Of a stretch of 64,000 nt of DNA, positions 8,383 to 17,545 are shown one piece after another. Source of the DNA: Mucilaginibacter psychrotolerans (GTDB lineage: Bacteria > Bacteroidota > Bacteroidia > Sphingobacteriales > Sphingobacteriaceae); NCBI RefSeq assembly GCF_004519315.1, contig NZ_SOZE01000015.1, positions 62,001 through 126,000 of the forward strand, given 5' to 3'. The notes beneath the pieces were generated by a model that made no database searches, had not been told where the DNA came from, and saw only the letters and a program-made list of their open reading frames with translations. The stretch's first letter is position 1; every line of letters starts with the position of its first letter. Both the position numbers and the translations under genes were made by a program.

Positions 8383-9396
8383 ATGTTTACTCTTTTAAGG
8401 CCCATCTTTAAAATACTTATAGGCTTAATTATTTTAATACCCTTCTCTAGCCGCACTGGTTTCGCATCGGTTGCAGACACCATCAAAGTAAAAGGCACCT
8501 CCATTATCCAGGATACCATCACGGCGCAAATTGCTACACGCCTTATCAACCGCGATTTTAACGATATTTATGTGCAGAACCTGCGCTCCTCATTCTTTGG
8601 GCAGGAGCTTTTTCAGCCCATCAAAACACAATTGGTTGCCGATGTGGTGGCCAACTTTGTGGTGTACAATACACCTAAATCGCGCCTTTTTGTAAACGCC
8701 TTCACCCGGGTGAAGATAAGGCTGCTGAACACGCCGGGCGCACCTGTAAAATCACCAAGTTATATGCCGGGCATCCAATTGTTCTACAGGCTTAACCACG
8801 ATGTGCGCAACCCCGAGTTTTTATCGGGCGGTTACACGCACCACTCTAATGGTGTTCGCGGGCCAACCGTGCTGCCTGATGGCTCTTTTAATCCGGATAG
8901 TGGAAAGTTCTCTACTAATTTTTATACTCTTAACTATACAGTAGGCAAGCGTACCGATAAAAAGGACATGATCATCAACCAGTACAAAACCATCGGACTG
9001 GAGGTACATTCGGGATTGTTCGGAACCGGGGCTGCAGCAGGTTTGGATGGCCATTACGGCTGGATAAGGGTTAACGGCACCTATATGATTAACCTGGCAA
9101 AAGCCTACGACGACCCCATCAGGCCCAATAATAAATTATTTGCCAACTGGCAGCGCGTGCAGTTCGATTTCTCGTACATAGCAGATAAGTATAATAATTA
9201 TAATACTTTCAACATCAAAAAGCGCTTGAACGTAAGCCTTAAATATTACTACCACTTGCCCTTTTTACAGGATGTATCTATTATGGCCGGCGGTGGCTAC
9301 CGCGGGCAGGACGACTACAATTTTTCGTTTCAAAACAGCTATGGTTATGGCATGATCGGGCTCGCATCGGGCTTGTCGTTTTTGTTGAACAGGTAG
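8383..9396 (+). CDS. Outer-membrane phospholipase A-like beta-barrel
   Basis: The 337-residue protein has a signal peptide (cleavage probably after GFASVA) and many alternating amphipathic strands, as expected of an outer-membrane barrel. The motif YTHHSNG (residues 151-157) has the H-x-S-N-G pattern that carries the catalytic His and Ser of OMPLA (PldA). TNFYTLNY further on (Asn179) could supply the Asn. The Ser to Asn distance is longer than in E. coli PldA, so the triad His153/Ser155/Asn179 is inferred. If correct, it hydrolyses phospholipids that reach the outer leaflet. A plain barrel of unknown function is the alternative. Confidence 0.6.
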   Translation: MFTLLRPIFKILIGLIILIPFSSRTGFASVADTIKVKGTSIIQDTITAQIATRLINRDFNDIYVQNLRSSFFGQELFQPIKTQLVADVVANFVVYNTPKSRLFVNAFTRVKIRLLNTPGAPVKSPSYMPGIQLFYRLNHDVRNPEFLSGGYTHHSNGVRGPTVLPDGSFNPDSGKFSTNFYTLNYTVGKRTDKKDMIINQYKTIGLEVHSGLFGTGAAAGLDGHYGWIRVNGTYMINLAKAYDDPIRPNNKLFANWQRVQFDFSYIADKYNNYNTFNIKKRLNVSLKYYYHLPFLQDVSIMAGGGYRGQDDYNFSFQNSYGYGMIGLASGLSFLLNR

Positions 9397-9408
9397 GCCT
9401 CACCCTAA

Positions 9409-9662
9409 GAGCCTGTATCATATGTACATTTAAAAAAAGCCACTCAAGATAGAATTTGACGTTATGTTCTTTATACTGTTACGGCGATTTAAACACGGAG
9501 TTCACAAAGATAGAAACACAGAGATTGCGGAGCTTTTATTCCGTTTAACCCTGCAAAAACGCTGCGCCCTTTGTGTAAACCTCTGCGAACTCCGTGTTTT
9601 AAATAACCGCCAAATTTTGTTTTGAGTGGCTTAAGTACGTTTTTTACTTATCATACAGCCTC
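9409..9662. repeat. 254-bp nested palindromic element, MITE-like
   Basis: The two ends are inverted copies: 9409-9422 (gagcctgtatcata) matches the reverse complement of 9649-9662 at 12 of 14 bases. A second matching segment, with gccactca, sits inside on both sides. A third inner pair is the cacggagtt/aactccgtg repeat at 9483-9611. The whole element could fold into one long hairpin. It is bounded by ctaa on both sides (9405-9408 and 9663-9666), a possible short target duplication. It encodes nothing. It fills most of the 406-base gap between two genes; I see nothing else there. Confidence 0.7.
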
Positions 9663-9802
9663 CTAAAAGTCGTCTTTAAAGGAGAGGATTATTTCATGAG
9701 GGCGTTGCCGTTTAGGTGAGGCTTATAAATCGAAATTATCATCACACCCGTAACAAAACATTTTATAGCGTATCTTAGTTTACAGTAAAAATCACAGAAG
9801 AT

Positions 9803-10660
9803 ATGCAATGGTTCGGCAGGCGCGAAAGCAGCAATACAGAAGAAGGTAGCAGCAGCGGCGGTGGCCGTGGCTTTGCATTTGGCGGCGGTATAATAGGTAT
9901 TATAGCAATGGCTATATACTTTTTTACGGGGATAGACCCTTCGCAGGTGTTGAACCAGGTGCAGGGTAACGGCCAGCAAACCGAGCAGGTGAACGCCGGC
10001 ACGGCCGGGCCTGATAACGATCAAAAGAAATTTGCCCGCGTGGTGCTGGCCGATACGGAAGACATCTGGGGTAAACTCTTCAGCGATATGGGCCGCAGTT
10101 ACCAGCCCACCGTGATGCACTTTTTTACTGATGGTGTAAGCACAGCCTGCGGCGAAGCATCGTCGCAAAGCGGGCCTTTCTATTGCCCGGGCGATCAGAA
10201 GGTGTATATCGATGTGTCCTTTTTTGATGAGTTGACCAACAAGTTCGGCGCGGGCGGAGATTTTGCCCAGGCTTATGTCATAGCGCATGAGGTTGGCCAC
10301 CACGTACAGGATCTTTTGGGACTGAGTGCAAAAATGGACCAGGCCCGCCAGCAACTAAGCGAAGCCGAGTACAATAAACTATCGGTAAAGCTGGAATTGC
10401 AAGCCGATTTCTACGCCGGCGTATGGGCGCATTACGAAAAAAGCATGAAGAATGTGCTGGAGGAAGGCGATATTGAAGAAGCCCTTAACGCCGCCCACCA
10501 AATTGGCGACGACCGCCTGCAGCAGCAATACCAGGGCCGCGTAACGCCCGATAGCTTCACCCACGGTACCAGCGCCCAGCGCATGTACTGGTTTAAAAAA
10601 GGTTTCGAAACGGGCGATGTAAGCCAGGGGAATACTTTTAAGGCTAGTGACCTGGAATAA
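9803..10660 (+). CDS. Neutral zinc metallopeptidase, YpfJ type
   Basis: The 285-residue protein starts with a short polar glycine-rich and serine-rich stretch, then one membrane helix (residues 31-48) and a periplasmic domain. HEVGHH (His162, Glu163, His166) is the zinc and catalytic motif, and CGEASSQSGPFYCPGDQKVY and ELQADFYAGVWAHY are signature segments of this family. The biological substrate of YpfJ-type proteins is not known. The gene has no obvious operon partner; the helicase gene to the right runs the other way. Confidence 0.9.
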   Translation: MQWFGRRESSNTEEGSSSGGGRGFAFGGGIIGIIAMAIYFFTGIDPSQVLNQVQGNGQQTEQVNAGTAGPDNDQKKFARVVLADTEDIWGKLFSDMGRSYQPTVMHFFTDGVSTACGEASSQSGPFYCPGDQKVYIDVSFFDELTNKFGAGGDFAQAYVIAHEVGHHVQDLLGLSAKMDQARQQLSEAEYNKLSVKLELQADFYAGVWAHYEKSMKNVLEEGDIEEALNAAHQIGDDRLQQQYQGRVTPDSFTHGTSAQRMYWFKKGFETGDVSQGNTFKASDLE

Positions 10661-10690
10661 AGCGGATTCGACGGTTATTACATTTTCCTG

Positions 10691-13312
10691 CTAAAATCCT
10701 TTCTTTCGAACAACTCCTGCGCGCCTGCTTTTGGGTTTGGCTTCGGGGACTTCCTCTTCGCCTACATCATAACGGCGGGCCATTTTGGCTATGCGCTCTT
10801 CCATGGTTTCGGTAGTGAGTTTTTCGCGGCCAAGGCTATCAACCATAATAGGGAACGCGAAGGGAGTGGGCCGCTCTATCGTTTTTAGAACGATACTTTG
10901 CGTTTGTATGCGCTGCAAGGCTGCCCGTAAACGGAACTCCTCCAACTGAAAAGCAAGGGCCTCATTATAAGCTTGTCGAACCAGCAGGTTATCCGGCTCG
11001 TACTCATTGAATACCTCGAACAATAATGAGGTTGATGCCTGCAGGTGCTTGTTCTTCATTGGCTGGCCGGGGTAGCCCGTAAAAACCAGTCCGCCTATAT
11101 GCGCAATATCGCGGAAACGGCGGCGGGCCATCTCGTTGGCATTAAGGCTGTTTTGGATATCCTCAATAAGGTTATTTATCGAGAAAAAATCGGCATCTTC
11201 CAAAGCCTCTACTATCGGGATATCCTCGTCGGCAAGCAGCTCGAAACCATAATCGTTCATGGCGATGGAGAAACTTGCGGGCCTGATCTTGGAGATGCGG
11301 TAGGCCAATAAGCTGGCCATGCCCTCATGCACCAGTCGCCCCTCGAAGGGGTAAAAAAGCAGGTGGTGTCCCTCGCGCGATTTAAAAGACTCAATTAAAA
11401 ACTCGTGGCTTTGGGGCAGGTGCGATATTTGCGCCTGCAAATCAAACAACGGCTTCAATGCTTTTACTTCTATGTCTTCTTCCCGGCCATGTGCCACCTC
11501 GTCCAGCTTATCGCGGAAAACGGCAGATAGCTGCGAGGAAAGCGGCATTCGGCCTCCCGCCCAGCTAGGTATAAGTCCCTTGGTTTTGGTTGATTTTTTT
11601 ACATAAGCAGTCATCTCCTTCACCTTTATGAATTCCAGGCTGCGGCCAGCAAACCAAAAGGTATCACCGGGTTTCAATTTGGATATAAAACCCTCTTCCA
11701 GCGTGCCCAGGCTGCCGCCGCTGAGCCATTTTACGCGGATACTCAGTTCACTGGTAATGGTGCCGATGCTTAGCCGGTGCCGCATAGCCACACGGCGATT
11801 ATTTACTTTAAACAGGCCGTTTTCTACTTCTACCTTCAAGAATTCATCGTACTGTGCAAGGGTTTTGCCGCCGTTGGTAATAAAATCCAGCAGTTGGTTA
11901 AACTCGTCGCGCCGCAGATCTGCAAAGGCGAAGGTGGTTTTTACCTCGTGGTACAACTCATCCGCCCGGAAGCCTTCTGATACCGCCAGCGTAACCATGT
12001 ATTGTATCAGCACATCCATGGTGAGCAGCATCGGGTCGCGGCTTTCGAATATCCCGTTTTTAATGGCTTGCTTTAGCGCCGCACCTTCCAGCAGTTCCAA
12101 CGAATGCGTTGGCACGAAGTAAGCTTTAGATACCGCCCCCGGGTGGTGCCCGCTGCGCCCCGCCCGTTGCATAAATCGGGCAACGCCCTTGGGGCTGCCC
12201 ACCTGCACCACCGTGTCTACCGGGCGAAAATCCACGCCAAGGTCTAAACTAGATGTACATACCACCACTTTCAGGGCTTCGGCATGCAGGGCCTGCTCTA
12301 CCCAGTTGCGCAATTCGTTATCCAGCGAACCATGGTGCATGGCCATTATACCCGCATACTCGGGGTAGTTATCTATGATGGCATGGTACCAAATCTCTGC
12401 CTGCGAGCGGGTATTGGTAAATATCAATGTGGTTTTGCTTTTGGCCACAATCTCCATCACCTGCGGCAACAGCTTTATGCCGATGTGCCCCGCCCAGCTG
12501 TAATTCTCAATATTCTCGGGAATAACCGACTCAATCAGCAACTTTTTGCTGATGTTGGCCCGCACCATCCGTATCTGCTCCGGCGGGAAATCGTTACCCA
12601 GCAGCACTTCTGCCGCCTGCTCCAGATTACCTATGGTGGCGGAGATACCCCATACTTTCAGTTGGCAGTTGGCAGTGGGCAGTGGGCTTTCAGTTTGCCG
12701 TTTGCGCTGGACAGTTTGCTGTTGCTCTGCCAACTGCCCACTGCCAACTGCTGACTGGCTTGCCAACTGTTTCAGCTTACTCAAGCCCAGCTCTACCTGT
12801 ACGCCGCGCTTGGTGCCTAGTAGCTCGTGCCACTCGTCGCACACAAAAACCTGCAGCCCCGAGAATACTTTCGGATACTCCTTTTGGGCGAGCATCAGGT
12901 GCAGGCTCTCTGGGGTGGTGAGCAGCACTTCGGGCAGCTTACGTTTCAGGGCGGCTTTATCGGCGGCGGAGGTATCGCCCGTGCGCGTCATGATGCGCCA
13001 GGGGAGGCCGATGTCGTCGCATACTTCCTGCATGGCTTTGCGGATATCATTGGTTAAGGCACGCAGCGGCGTTATCCAAAGCATCAACAGGCCGTTGTTG
13101 GTTTTGGTGGTGTAATTATCGGGATGCTTGTTGATAAAGTCGGCCAGGAAGGGCAGGAATAGGGCAAATGTTTTGCCGCTGCCGGTAGGCGCGTTCAGCA
13201 GACCCGAAAAGCCGGCAAGGTATGCCTCCTCCATCTCCTTTTGAAAGGGGAATTGCTTCCATTCCTTTTGCTTATACCACTGTTGGATAACCTGCTGCCC
13301 TTTTGAACTCAT
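10691..13312 (-). CDS. Lhr-like, ligase-associated type DEXH helicase
   Basis: The 873-residue protein has the Lhr architecture: motif I APTGSGKT (residues 41-48), a DEWH motif near residue 160, WGISATIGN, a RecA2 domain with CTSSLDLGVDF and QRAGRSGH, then a winged-helix and Lhr C-terminal region. In many bacteria this helicase is encoded beside an ATP-dependent DNA ligase and a metallo-exonuclease; neither is next to it here. It is a single-stranded-DNA-dependent ATPase with a presumed DNA repair role. The gene is odd in one respect: residues of about 184-219 are translated intergenic repeat, inserted in frame between the DEWH region and motif III. Confidence 0.9.
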   Translation of the reverse strand: MSSKGQQVIQQWYKQKEWKQFPFQKEMEEAYLAGFSGLLNAPTGSGKTFALFLPFLADFINKHPDNYTTKTNNGLLMLWITPLRALTNDIRKAMQEVCDDIGLPWRIMTRTGDTSAADKAALKRKLPEVLLTTPESLHLMLAQKEYPKVFSGLQVFVCDEWHELLGTKRGVQVELGLSKLKQLASQSAVGSGQLAEQQQTVQRKRQTESPLPTANCQLKVWGISATIGNLEQAAEVLLGNDFPPEQIRMVRANISKKLLIESVIPENIENYSWAGHIGIKLLPQVMEIVAKSKTTLIFTNTRSQAEIWYHAIIDNYPEYAGIMAMHHGSLDNELRNWVEQALHAEALKVVVCTSSLDLGVDFRPVDTVVQVGSPKGVARFMQRAGRSGHHPGAVSKAYFVPTHSLELLEGAALKQAIKNGIFESRDPMLLTMDVLIQYMVTLAVSEGFRADELYHEVKTTFAFADLRRDEFNQLLDFITNGGKTLAQYDEFLKVEVENGLFKVNNRRVAMRHRLSIGTITSELSIRVKWLSGGSLGTLEEGFISKLKPGDTFWFAGRSLEFIKVKEMTAYVKKSTKTKGLIPSWAGGRMPLSSQLSAVFRDKLDEVAHGREEDIEVKALKPLFDLQAQISHLPQSHEFLIESFKSREGHHLLFYPFEGRLVHEGMASLLAYRISKIRPASFSIAMNDYGFELLADEDIPIVEALEDADFFSINNLIEDIQNSLNANEMARRRFRDIAHIGGLVFTGYPGQPMKNKHLQASTSLLFEVFNEYEPDNLLVRQAYNEALAFQLEEFRLRAALQRIQTQSIVLKTIERPTPFAFPIMVDSLGREKLTTETMEERIAKMARRYDVGEEEVPEAKPKSRRAGVVRKKGF
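12657..12770. repeat. Palindromic repeat inserted in frame in the helicase gene
   Basis: An exact 18-base inverted repeat, gcagttggcagtgggcag at 12665-12682 and its complement at 12734-12751, lies inside the helicase coding sequence. The same sequence family is found between genes at 3287-3321, 13986-14015 and 14083-14115. The insert keeps the reading frame and adds about 35 residues (QSAVGSGQLAEQQQ and SPLPTANCQL in the protein). Confidence 0.85.
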
Positions 13313-13376
13313 TTTGCTAACAAAACCTGGTATATGGTGTTATATACCAACCGTAAAGTACTTAAAATGTTATGAT

Positions 13377-13982
13377 ATGAGAGCGAGCAAATATTTATTG
13401 ATACTGATACCCCTTTTAATACTGGCGGCATGCAAACAAAAAGGCGATTCGACTGCCGGTAACGAAACGCCGGATTTGCCAGACACCACCGAGGTGCGCG
13501 CCATCCCTGCCGAGCAATTGATCACCCCCGGCAAAAGCATCGGGCACATCAGCCTTGGCGGGAGCTTAGATTCGCTGGTACAGATGCTTGGCCGCCCCGA
13601 TGCTGGCGATGCCGCCATGGGTAGCCAGCTATCCACCTGGTACGCTAACCACGATACGGCAGGCTACCAAACCAGTGTATTCAGCCGGCGCAACATGGGC
13701 AATAAGGACGAGGACGTGAGCCGTATTAAAAAAATACTGGTCACCTCGCCCTGGTTTAAAACTGCCGAATACATGAGCACAGGTAATACCATGAAAGATG
13801 TAAGCAAGTATTATACACTAAAAGAGGGGAACAGCTACCAATCCAAACAAGGGAAAACCATCAAAACCTACTCGGATATAGCCAAAGGTATTTCTTTTGA
13901 AATTGATGGTGCGGGCAAATGCGTAAGTATATTGGTGCATGCGCCCAATTCAACAGCAGATACTTATCTGGATATGCATTAG
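13377..13982 (+). CDS. Hypothetical lipoprotein
   Basis: From the ATG at 13377 the product has 201 residues and a lipoprotein signal: a hydrophobic stretch ending in LLILAAC, with the lipidated Cys followed by KQKGD. A start at 13314 (TTG) would put a long non-signal sequence in front and overlap the helicase promoter, so I rejected it. The segment TPGKSIGHISLGGSLDSLVQMLGRPD resembles the short fold found in SmpA/OmlA-like and other lipoproteins that begin with a glycine-containing turn, but I do not assign a family. The function is unknown. Confidence 0.75.
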   Translation: MRASKYLLILIPLLILAACKQKGDSTAGNETPDLPDTTEVRAIPAEQLITPGKSIGHISLGGSLDSLVQMLGRPDAGDAAMGSQLSTWYANHDTAGYQTSVFSRRNMGNKDEDVSRIKKILVTSPWFKTAEYMSTGNTMKDVSKYYTLKEGNSYQSKQGKTIKTYSDIAKGISFEIDGAGKCVSILVHAPNSTADTYLDMH

Positions 13983-13985
13983 CGC

Positions 13986-14115
13986 CAATTGGCAGCTTGC
14001 AGTGGGCGGTTTGCAGTGAAAAATTAAAAGGCCTTTTCGAGTATTTCGAAAAGGCCTTCTTTTTTGTTCGCAACACAAGTCAACTGCCCACTGAAAACTG
14101 CGAGCTGTAAACTGT
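13986..14115. repeat. Paired copies of the ttggcagt repeat around a terminator
   Basis: The left arm (ttggcagcttgcagtgggcg and following bases, 13988-14018) and the right arm (caactgcccactgaaaactg and following bases, 14082-14115) are imperfect inverted copies of the repeat that also sits inside the helicase gene. A transcription terminator lies between the arms. Confidence 0.65.
14028..14064 (+). terminator. Strong rho-independent terminator, probably bidirectional
   Basis: A perfect 13-base stem (aaggccttttcga at 14028-14040 with 14046-14058) has a five-base loop and is followed by cttttttg on the plus strand. The minus strand has a shorter T-run. It separates the convergent lipoprotein and M16 protease genes. 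Confidence 0.9.
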
Positions 14116-16977
14116 CTACTTCTTCTCCGGCATCAAAATTAATTTGATCAGGTTGCTGGTGTTCAGATATTTCGAAGCAGTATCCTTGGTACTTTGCACG
14201 GTGATATCTTCCAGGTGGCTCACATGGCTCAGGATATCATCCGGGTTTTCGTTGTTTTGCGAAGCACCCGTAAGGTATCCGGCCCAAAATACGTTGTCCT
14301 TCAATTGCACCTGGGTTGATCGTGCTTCCTCAGCAACAAACTTCTGTATATCGGTAGCAGTAGCGCCGTTCAATTTCAGCTTGCTTATCTCATCCATAGT
14401 AGCAGCAATCAACTTATCTACATTGGCACTTGCGCAGGAAAAGTAAATGCTGGCGGTATAACGTCCGGTTGGGATTTTTGAGTAAGAGATACGTACGCCG
14501 GGCGCATAAACACCACTTTCCTGTTCGCGCAGGCGTTCGGTAAGCTTAATGTTCATCACCTCTTCCAGCGCATCTAACTGTATATTGTTACTCTCCTTGT
14601 ATTCATAAGCACCGCTAAATACCATTTGCACGGTGGCTTTATCATCCAACCCCTTGTAAATGGTTTTGGTAATCTGGCCCGCAGGTGGGTGTATGGCCAG
14701 ATCTTTAAAGGTTTCTTTTTTGTGTGTAGATGGCAACGATCCCAGGTAAGTTTCTACGTATGGTTTTATCACTTCCGGGTCGAAATTGCCCACTAAGGTA
14801 AACGTGAAACCGCTGGCATCGGCAAAGCGGTCTTTATAAAAACTGTAGGCTTTATCCAGGCTGGCAGCATCTAAATTAGCCAGTGTAGTTACCATAGAAC
14901 GCATATTGTAGTTGCTCAACACAGCCGATACGGTATCCTGGTACACGCTGCCGGGGTCTAATCCGCGGTTAGTAAGTATAGAGCGGGTTTGGCTGATGTT
15001 GCCCTTCCAGATGTCTTGATCCTTACGCGGTTGGGTAAAGTACAAATGTATCAGCTGCATGGCGGTCTCAAAATCGCGCGGCGAAGCGTTGGCACTGATA
15101 CCCTGCGCAACATCACTGATGTAGGGGCTCACGCTCACGTTTTTACCGGCAAGCATCTTATCCAGCTGGCCCTGGTTAAAATCGGCAATGCCGCTACCGG
15201 CAATAATAGGCGCAGCCAAATTAGCCGAGGTAAAGTCCTTATCACTCGCTAATGATGTACCGCCCAGACTGTAGCCATTGATCAGCACCTGGTCGTTTTT
15301 AAACTCGGTAGGTTTTAGTATTACGGTGAGGCCGTTTGCCAGCACGAGTGTGGTGGTGCCAATAGACTCGTCTTTTGTTTCGGTTACAACCTTGCCCGGC
15401 TCGGGTGTTTTATCCATCAAGGGCCTGCTGGTTACGTTATCCACGTATGCCGTAAGGCCAACGCCTGCTGTGCTTATCCAGCTGAGTACGGTTTTTTCGT
15501 CGGGCAGTTTGTCTTTATCCTTATCCGGTCCTTCGATGATGATGACACGGTTTTGGTCGCTGATGAACTGGCCCGCTAATGCATTCATATCGGCAGTACC
15601 AATTTTGTTGATGTTGCTTGCAATGTAATTGTACTCAAACTCGATGCCGGGGATGGCCTCACCGGTAAGGAAATTCTTGCTGTAATCGCGTACGAAGTTT
15701 GCCGAATTGGTTTTGTCGCGCTCCGCGTAAGCGTTTTGTATCTGCACCAAAACGGATTGTTTAGCGCGTTCCAGTTCCGTAAGCGTAAAGCCGAACCTTC
15801 GGGCGCGCTCAACCTCGGCCACCATTACTTTTACGGCGTTTTGCAAATCGCCGGGTTTGGCAATTACCATTGATGAAAAAGCATCCTGTTTGGCAATCAA
15901 AGAAGAGAAACTGGCGCGGGCGTACAGGTATGGTGGGTCGGGTTTCTGTAACAGTTCGTTCAGGCGTTCGCCCATCATATAGTTGAACAGGCTAATGCGC
16001 AGACTTTGCATGTAGTTAGCGGCCGTTTTTACTACGGTTTGCGGGCGTTTCACTACAATTTGCGCCAGGGTGTAAGGGAACTCCTTATCGGTAGCAATTT
16101 TTACGAGGGTGCCCGGCGTTGGCGGCACGGTATAAACTGTGCGCGGCTTTTCGCCTGCAGGGTTGGTGAGCAACGAGAACTTGCTCCTGATCAATTCCTC
16201 TACCGCTTTTACATCGAAATCGCCCACGGCTATTACGGCTTGCAAATCGGGGCGATACCAATCATGGTAAAAGCTTTTGATGGTAGCGGCATCGAATGTT
16301 TTAAGGATGTTTTCCTGGCCGATGGGCAAGCGCGAAGCATACCGCGAGTTATTAAGTATGGCTGGCAGGGTTTGCTGGCTTAAACGCTCCTGCGCATTTT
16401 TGCCACGCAGACGGGCTTCTTCCAGCACTACGCCGCGTTCTTTATCAATCTCCGCTGCATCAAAGCTTACATAGCCCGCCCAGTTGGCCAAAATGTTGAA
16501 GCCGTTTTTGAATACCTCGGCGCTATCGGTAGGTAAAGGCAGTTGGTAAACCGTTTCATCAAAGCTGGTGTAAGCATTTAAATCGGCACCAAACCGTATG
16601 CCCGATTTTTGCAGGTAGTTCACCAAATCGTTCTTTGGGTAATCACGCGTGCCATTAAAGGCCATATGCTCGGTAAAGTGAGCCAGGCCCTGCTGCGCAT
16701 CGGTTTCCAATATCGAACCGGTTTTTACAATGAGGTAAAGCTCGGCGCGGTTTTTTGGCTGCTCGTTATGGCGTATATAATAGGTGAGGCCATTGGGTAG
16801 TTTACCTATCAATACGTTGGGGTCGGTAGGCAATGATACTGGGCCTAGCTGCTGGGCTGCAGCTACCGGCTTGTTTTTGGGCGATGCTACGGGTTTTCTT
16901 TTAACCTGCGCAAAGGTGCTGCCGGTGGCAAAAGACAGCGCCAATACAGCAAACGCAACTTTTCTGTTTAAGTTCAT
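14116..16977 (-). CDS. M16 family zinc protease, two-half insulinase type
   Basis: A signal peptide (cleaved near TFAQ) is followed by about 930 residues, the length of M16 proteins that carry both an active and an inactive half. The inverted zinc motif HFTEH at residues 100-104 marks the catalytic half, and ERGVVLEEARLR supplies the downstream Glu ligand. The C-terminal half has the M16C fold (FTLVGNFDPEVIKPYVETYL) without a zinc motif. It should act as a periplasmic or outer-membrane-facing peptidase. It stands alone between a bidirectional terminator and its own upstream region. Confidence 0.92.
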   Translation of the reverse strand: MNLNRKVAFAVLALSFATGSTFAQVKRKPVASPKNKPVAAAQQLGPVSLPTDPNVLIGKLPNGLTYYIRHNEQPKNRAELYLIVKTGSILETDAQQGLAHFTEHMAFNGTRDYPKNDLVNYLQKSGIRFGADLNAYTSFDETVYQLPLPTDSAEVFKNGFNILANWAGYVSFDAAEIDKERGVVLEEARLRGKNAQERLSQQTLPAILNNSRYASRLPIGQENILKTFDAATIKSFYHDWYRPDLQAVIAVGDFDVKAVEELIRSKFSLLTNPAGEKPRTVYTVPPTPGTLVKIATDKEFPYTLAQIVVKRPQTVVKTAANYMQSLRISLFNYMMGERLNELLQKPDPPYLYARASFSSLIAKQDAFSSMVIAKPGDLQNAVKVMVAEVERARRFGFTLTELERAKQSVLVQIQNAYAERDKTNSANFVRDYSKNFLTGEAIPGIEFEYNYIASNINKIGTADMNALAGQFISDQNRVIIIEGPDKDKDKLPDEKTVLSWISTAGVGLTAYVDNVTSRPLMDKTPEPGKVVTETKDESIGTTTLVLANGLTVILKPTEFKNDQVLINGYSLGGTSLASDKDFTSANLAAPIIAGSGIADFNQGQLDKMLAGKNVSVSPYISDVAQGISANASPRDFETAMQLIHLYFTQPRKDQDIWKGNISQTRSILTNRGLDPGSVYQDTVSAVLSNYNMRSMVTTLANLDAASLDKAYSFYKDRFADASGFTFTLVGNFDPEVIKPYVETYLGSLPSTHKKETFKDLAIHPPAGQITKTIYKGLDDKATVQMVFSGAYEYKESNNIQLDALEEVMNIKLTERLREQESGVYAPGVRISYSKIPTGRYTASIYFSCASANVDKLIAATMDEISKLKLNGATATDIQKFVAEEARSTQVQLKDNVFWAGYLTGASQNNENPDDILSHVSHLEDITVQSTKDTASKYLNTSNLIKLILMPEKK

Positions 16978-17081
16978 AAATCAATTAAGAATGAGGGTGC
17001 TAAGATGCGAAACGAAAAATATAGTTACAAATTGTTTTAAGGGTTAGGGATGGTGTTCCGCAGTGGCAACGGCTGTGGTCA

Positions 17082-17543
17082 TTATTCTTTAAAGGCTTCC
17101 TGCATCATCTGTTGTAGTTCGGCCTGATGGCCCTGTACAGCTTGCTGGCCCAGGGCGGCTCCTTTTTGCATTAAGGCCGGCTGTTTCTCGCTCAGTTTTA
17201 AGCCCAGGGGCGAACGGTAGAAGGCAGCCAGGTTTTTCAATTCCTGCTCGGTAAACTCCTGCGCATACATCGCAGCTAATTGGTCTTTCAGCACATCCCA
17301 GCTGATGTATTTGGCAACGAAGCTGTTCATCACCTCAATGAATTTGGCGCGTTTTTCTTCGGGCAGCGAACCACTGGCTTGTTTAAGCATGGTGGTAATA
17401 CCGGCTGTGAATTGTACATCGGCCTTTGATGCCATCAATACGTCTTCGGCGGCTTTCAGTTGCGCGGGCGTAACGGTAGGGGTAGTTTGTGCCTTAACTG
17501 CCGTGCAGAATAAAACGAACACAAGTAATAGTTTGAATTTCAT
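17082..17543 (-). CDS. DUF2059 domain exported protein
   Basis: I chose the ATG at 17543, which starts directly with a signal peptide (MKFKLLLVFVLFCTAVKAQ); an earlier start at 17597 would put 18 polar residues in front. The mature part of about 134 residues is helical. FTEQELKNLAAFYRSPLG followed by LSEKQP is the DUF2059 hallmark. The function of the family is not known. The start codon lies two bases after the stop of the NagX-like gene, so the two are cotranscribed and probably translationally coupled. Confidence 0.85.
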   Translation of the reverse strand: MKFKLLLVFVLFCTAVKAQTTPTVTPAQLKAAEDVLMASKADVQFTAGITTMLKQASGSLPEEKRAKFIEVMNSFVAKYISWDVLKDQLAAMYAQEFTEQELKNLAAFYRSPLGLKLSEKQPALMQKGAALGQQAVQGHQAELQQMMQEAFKE

Positions 17544-17545
17544 GA

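Noticed and set aside
9689..10354. A 221-codon minus-strand frame over the zinc metallopeptidase
   Set aside because: The plus strand has the HEVGHH motif and family segments; the minus frame has none.
12546..13115. A 189-codon plus-strand frame opposite the Lhr-type helicase
   Set aside because: It is antisense to a gene with clear motifs, and its low-complexity stretches come from the repeat insert.
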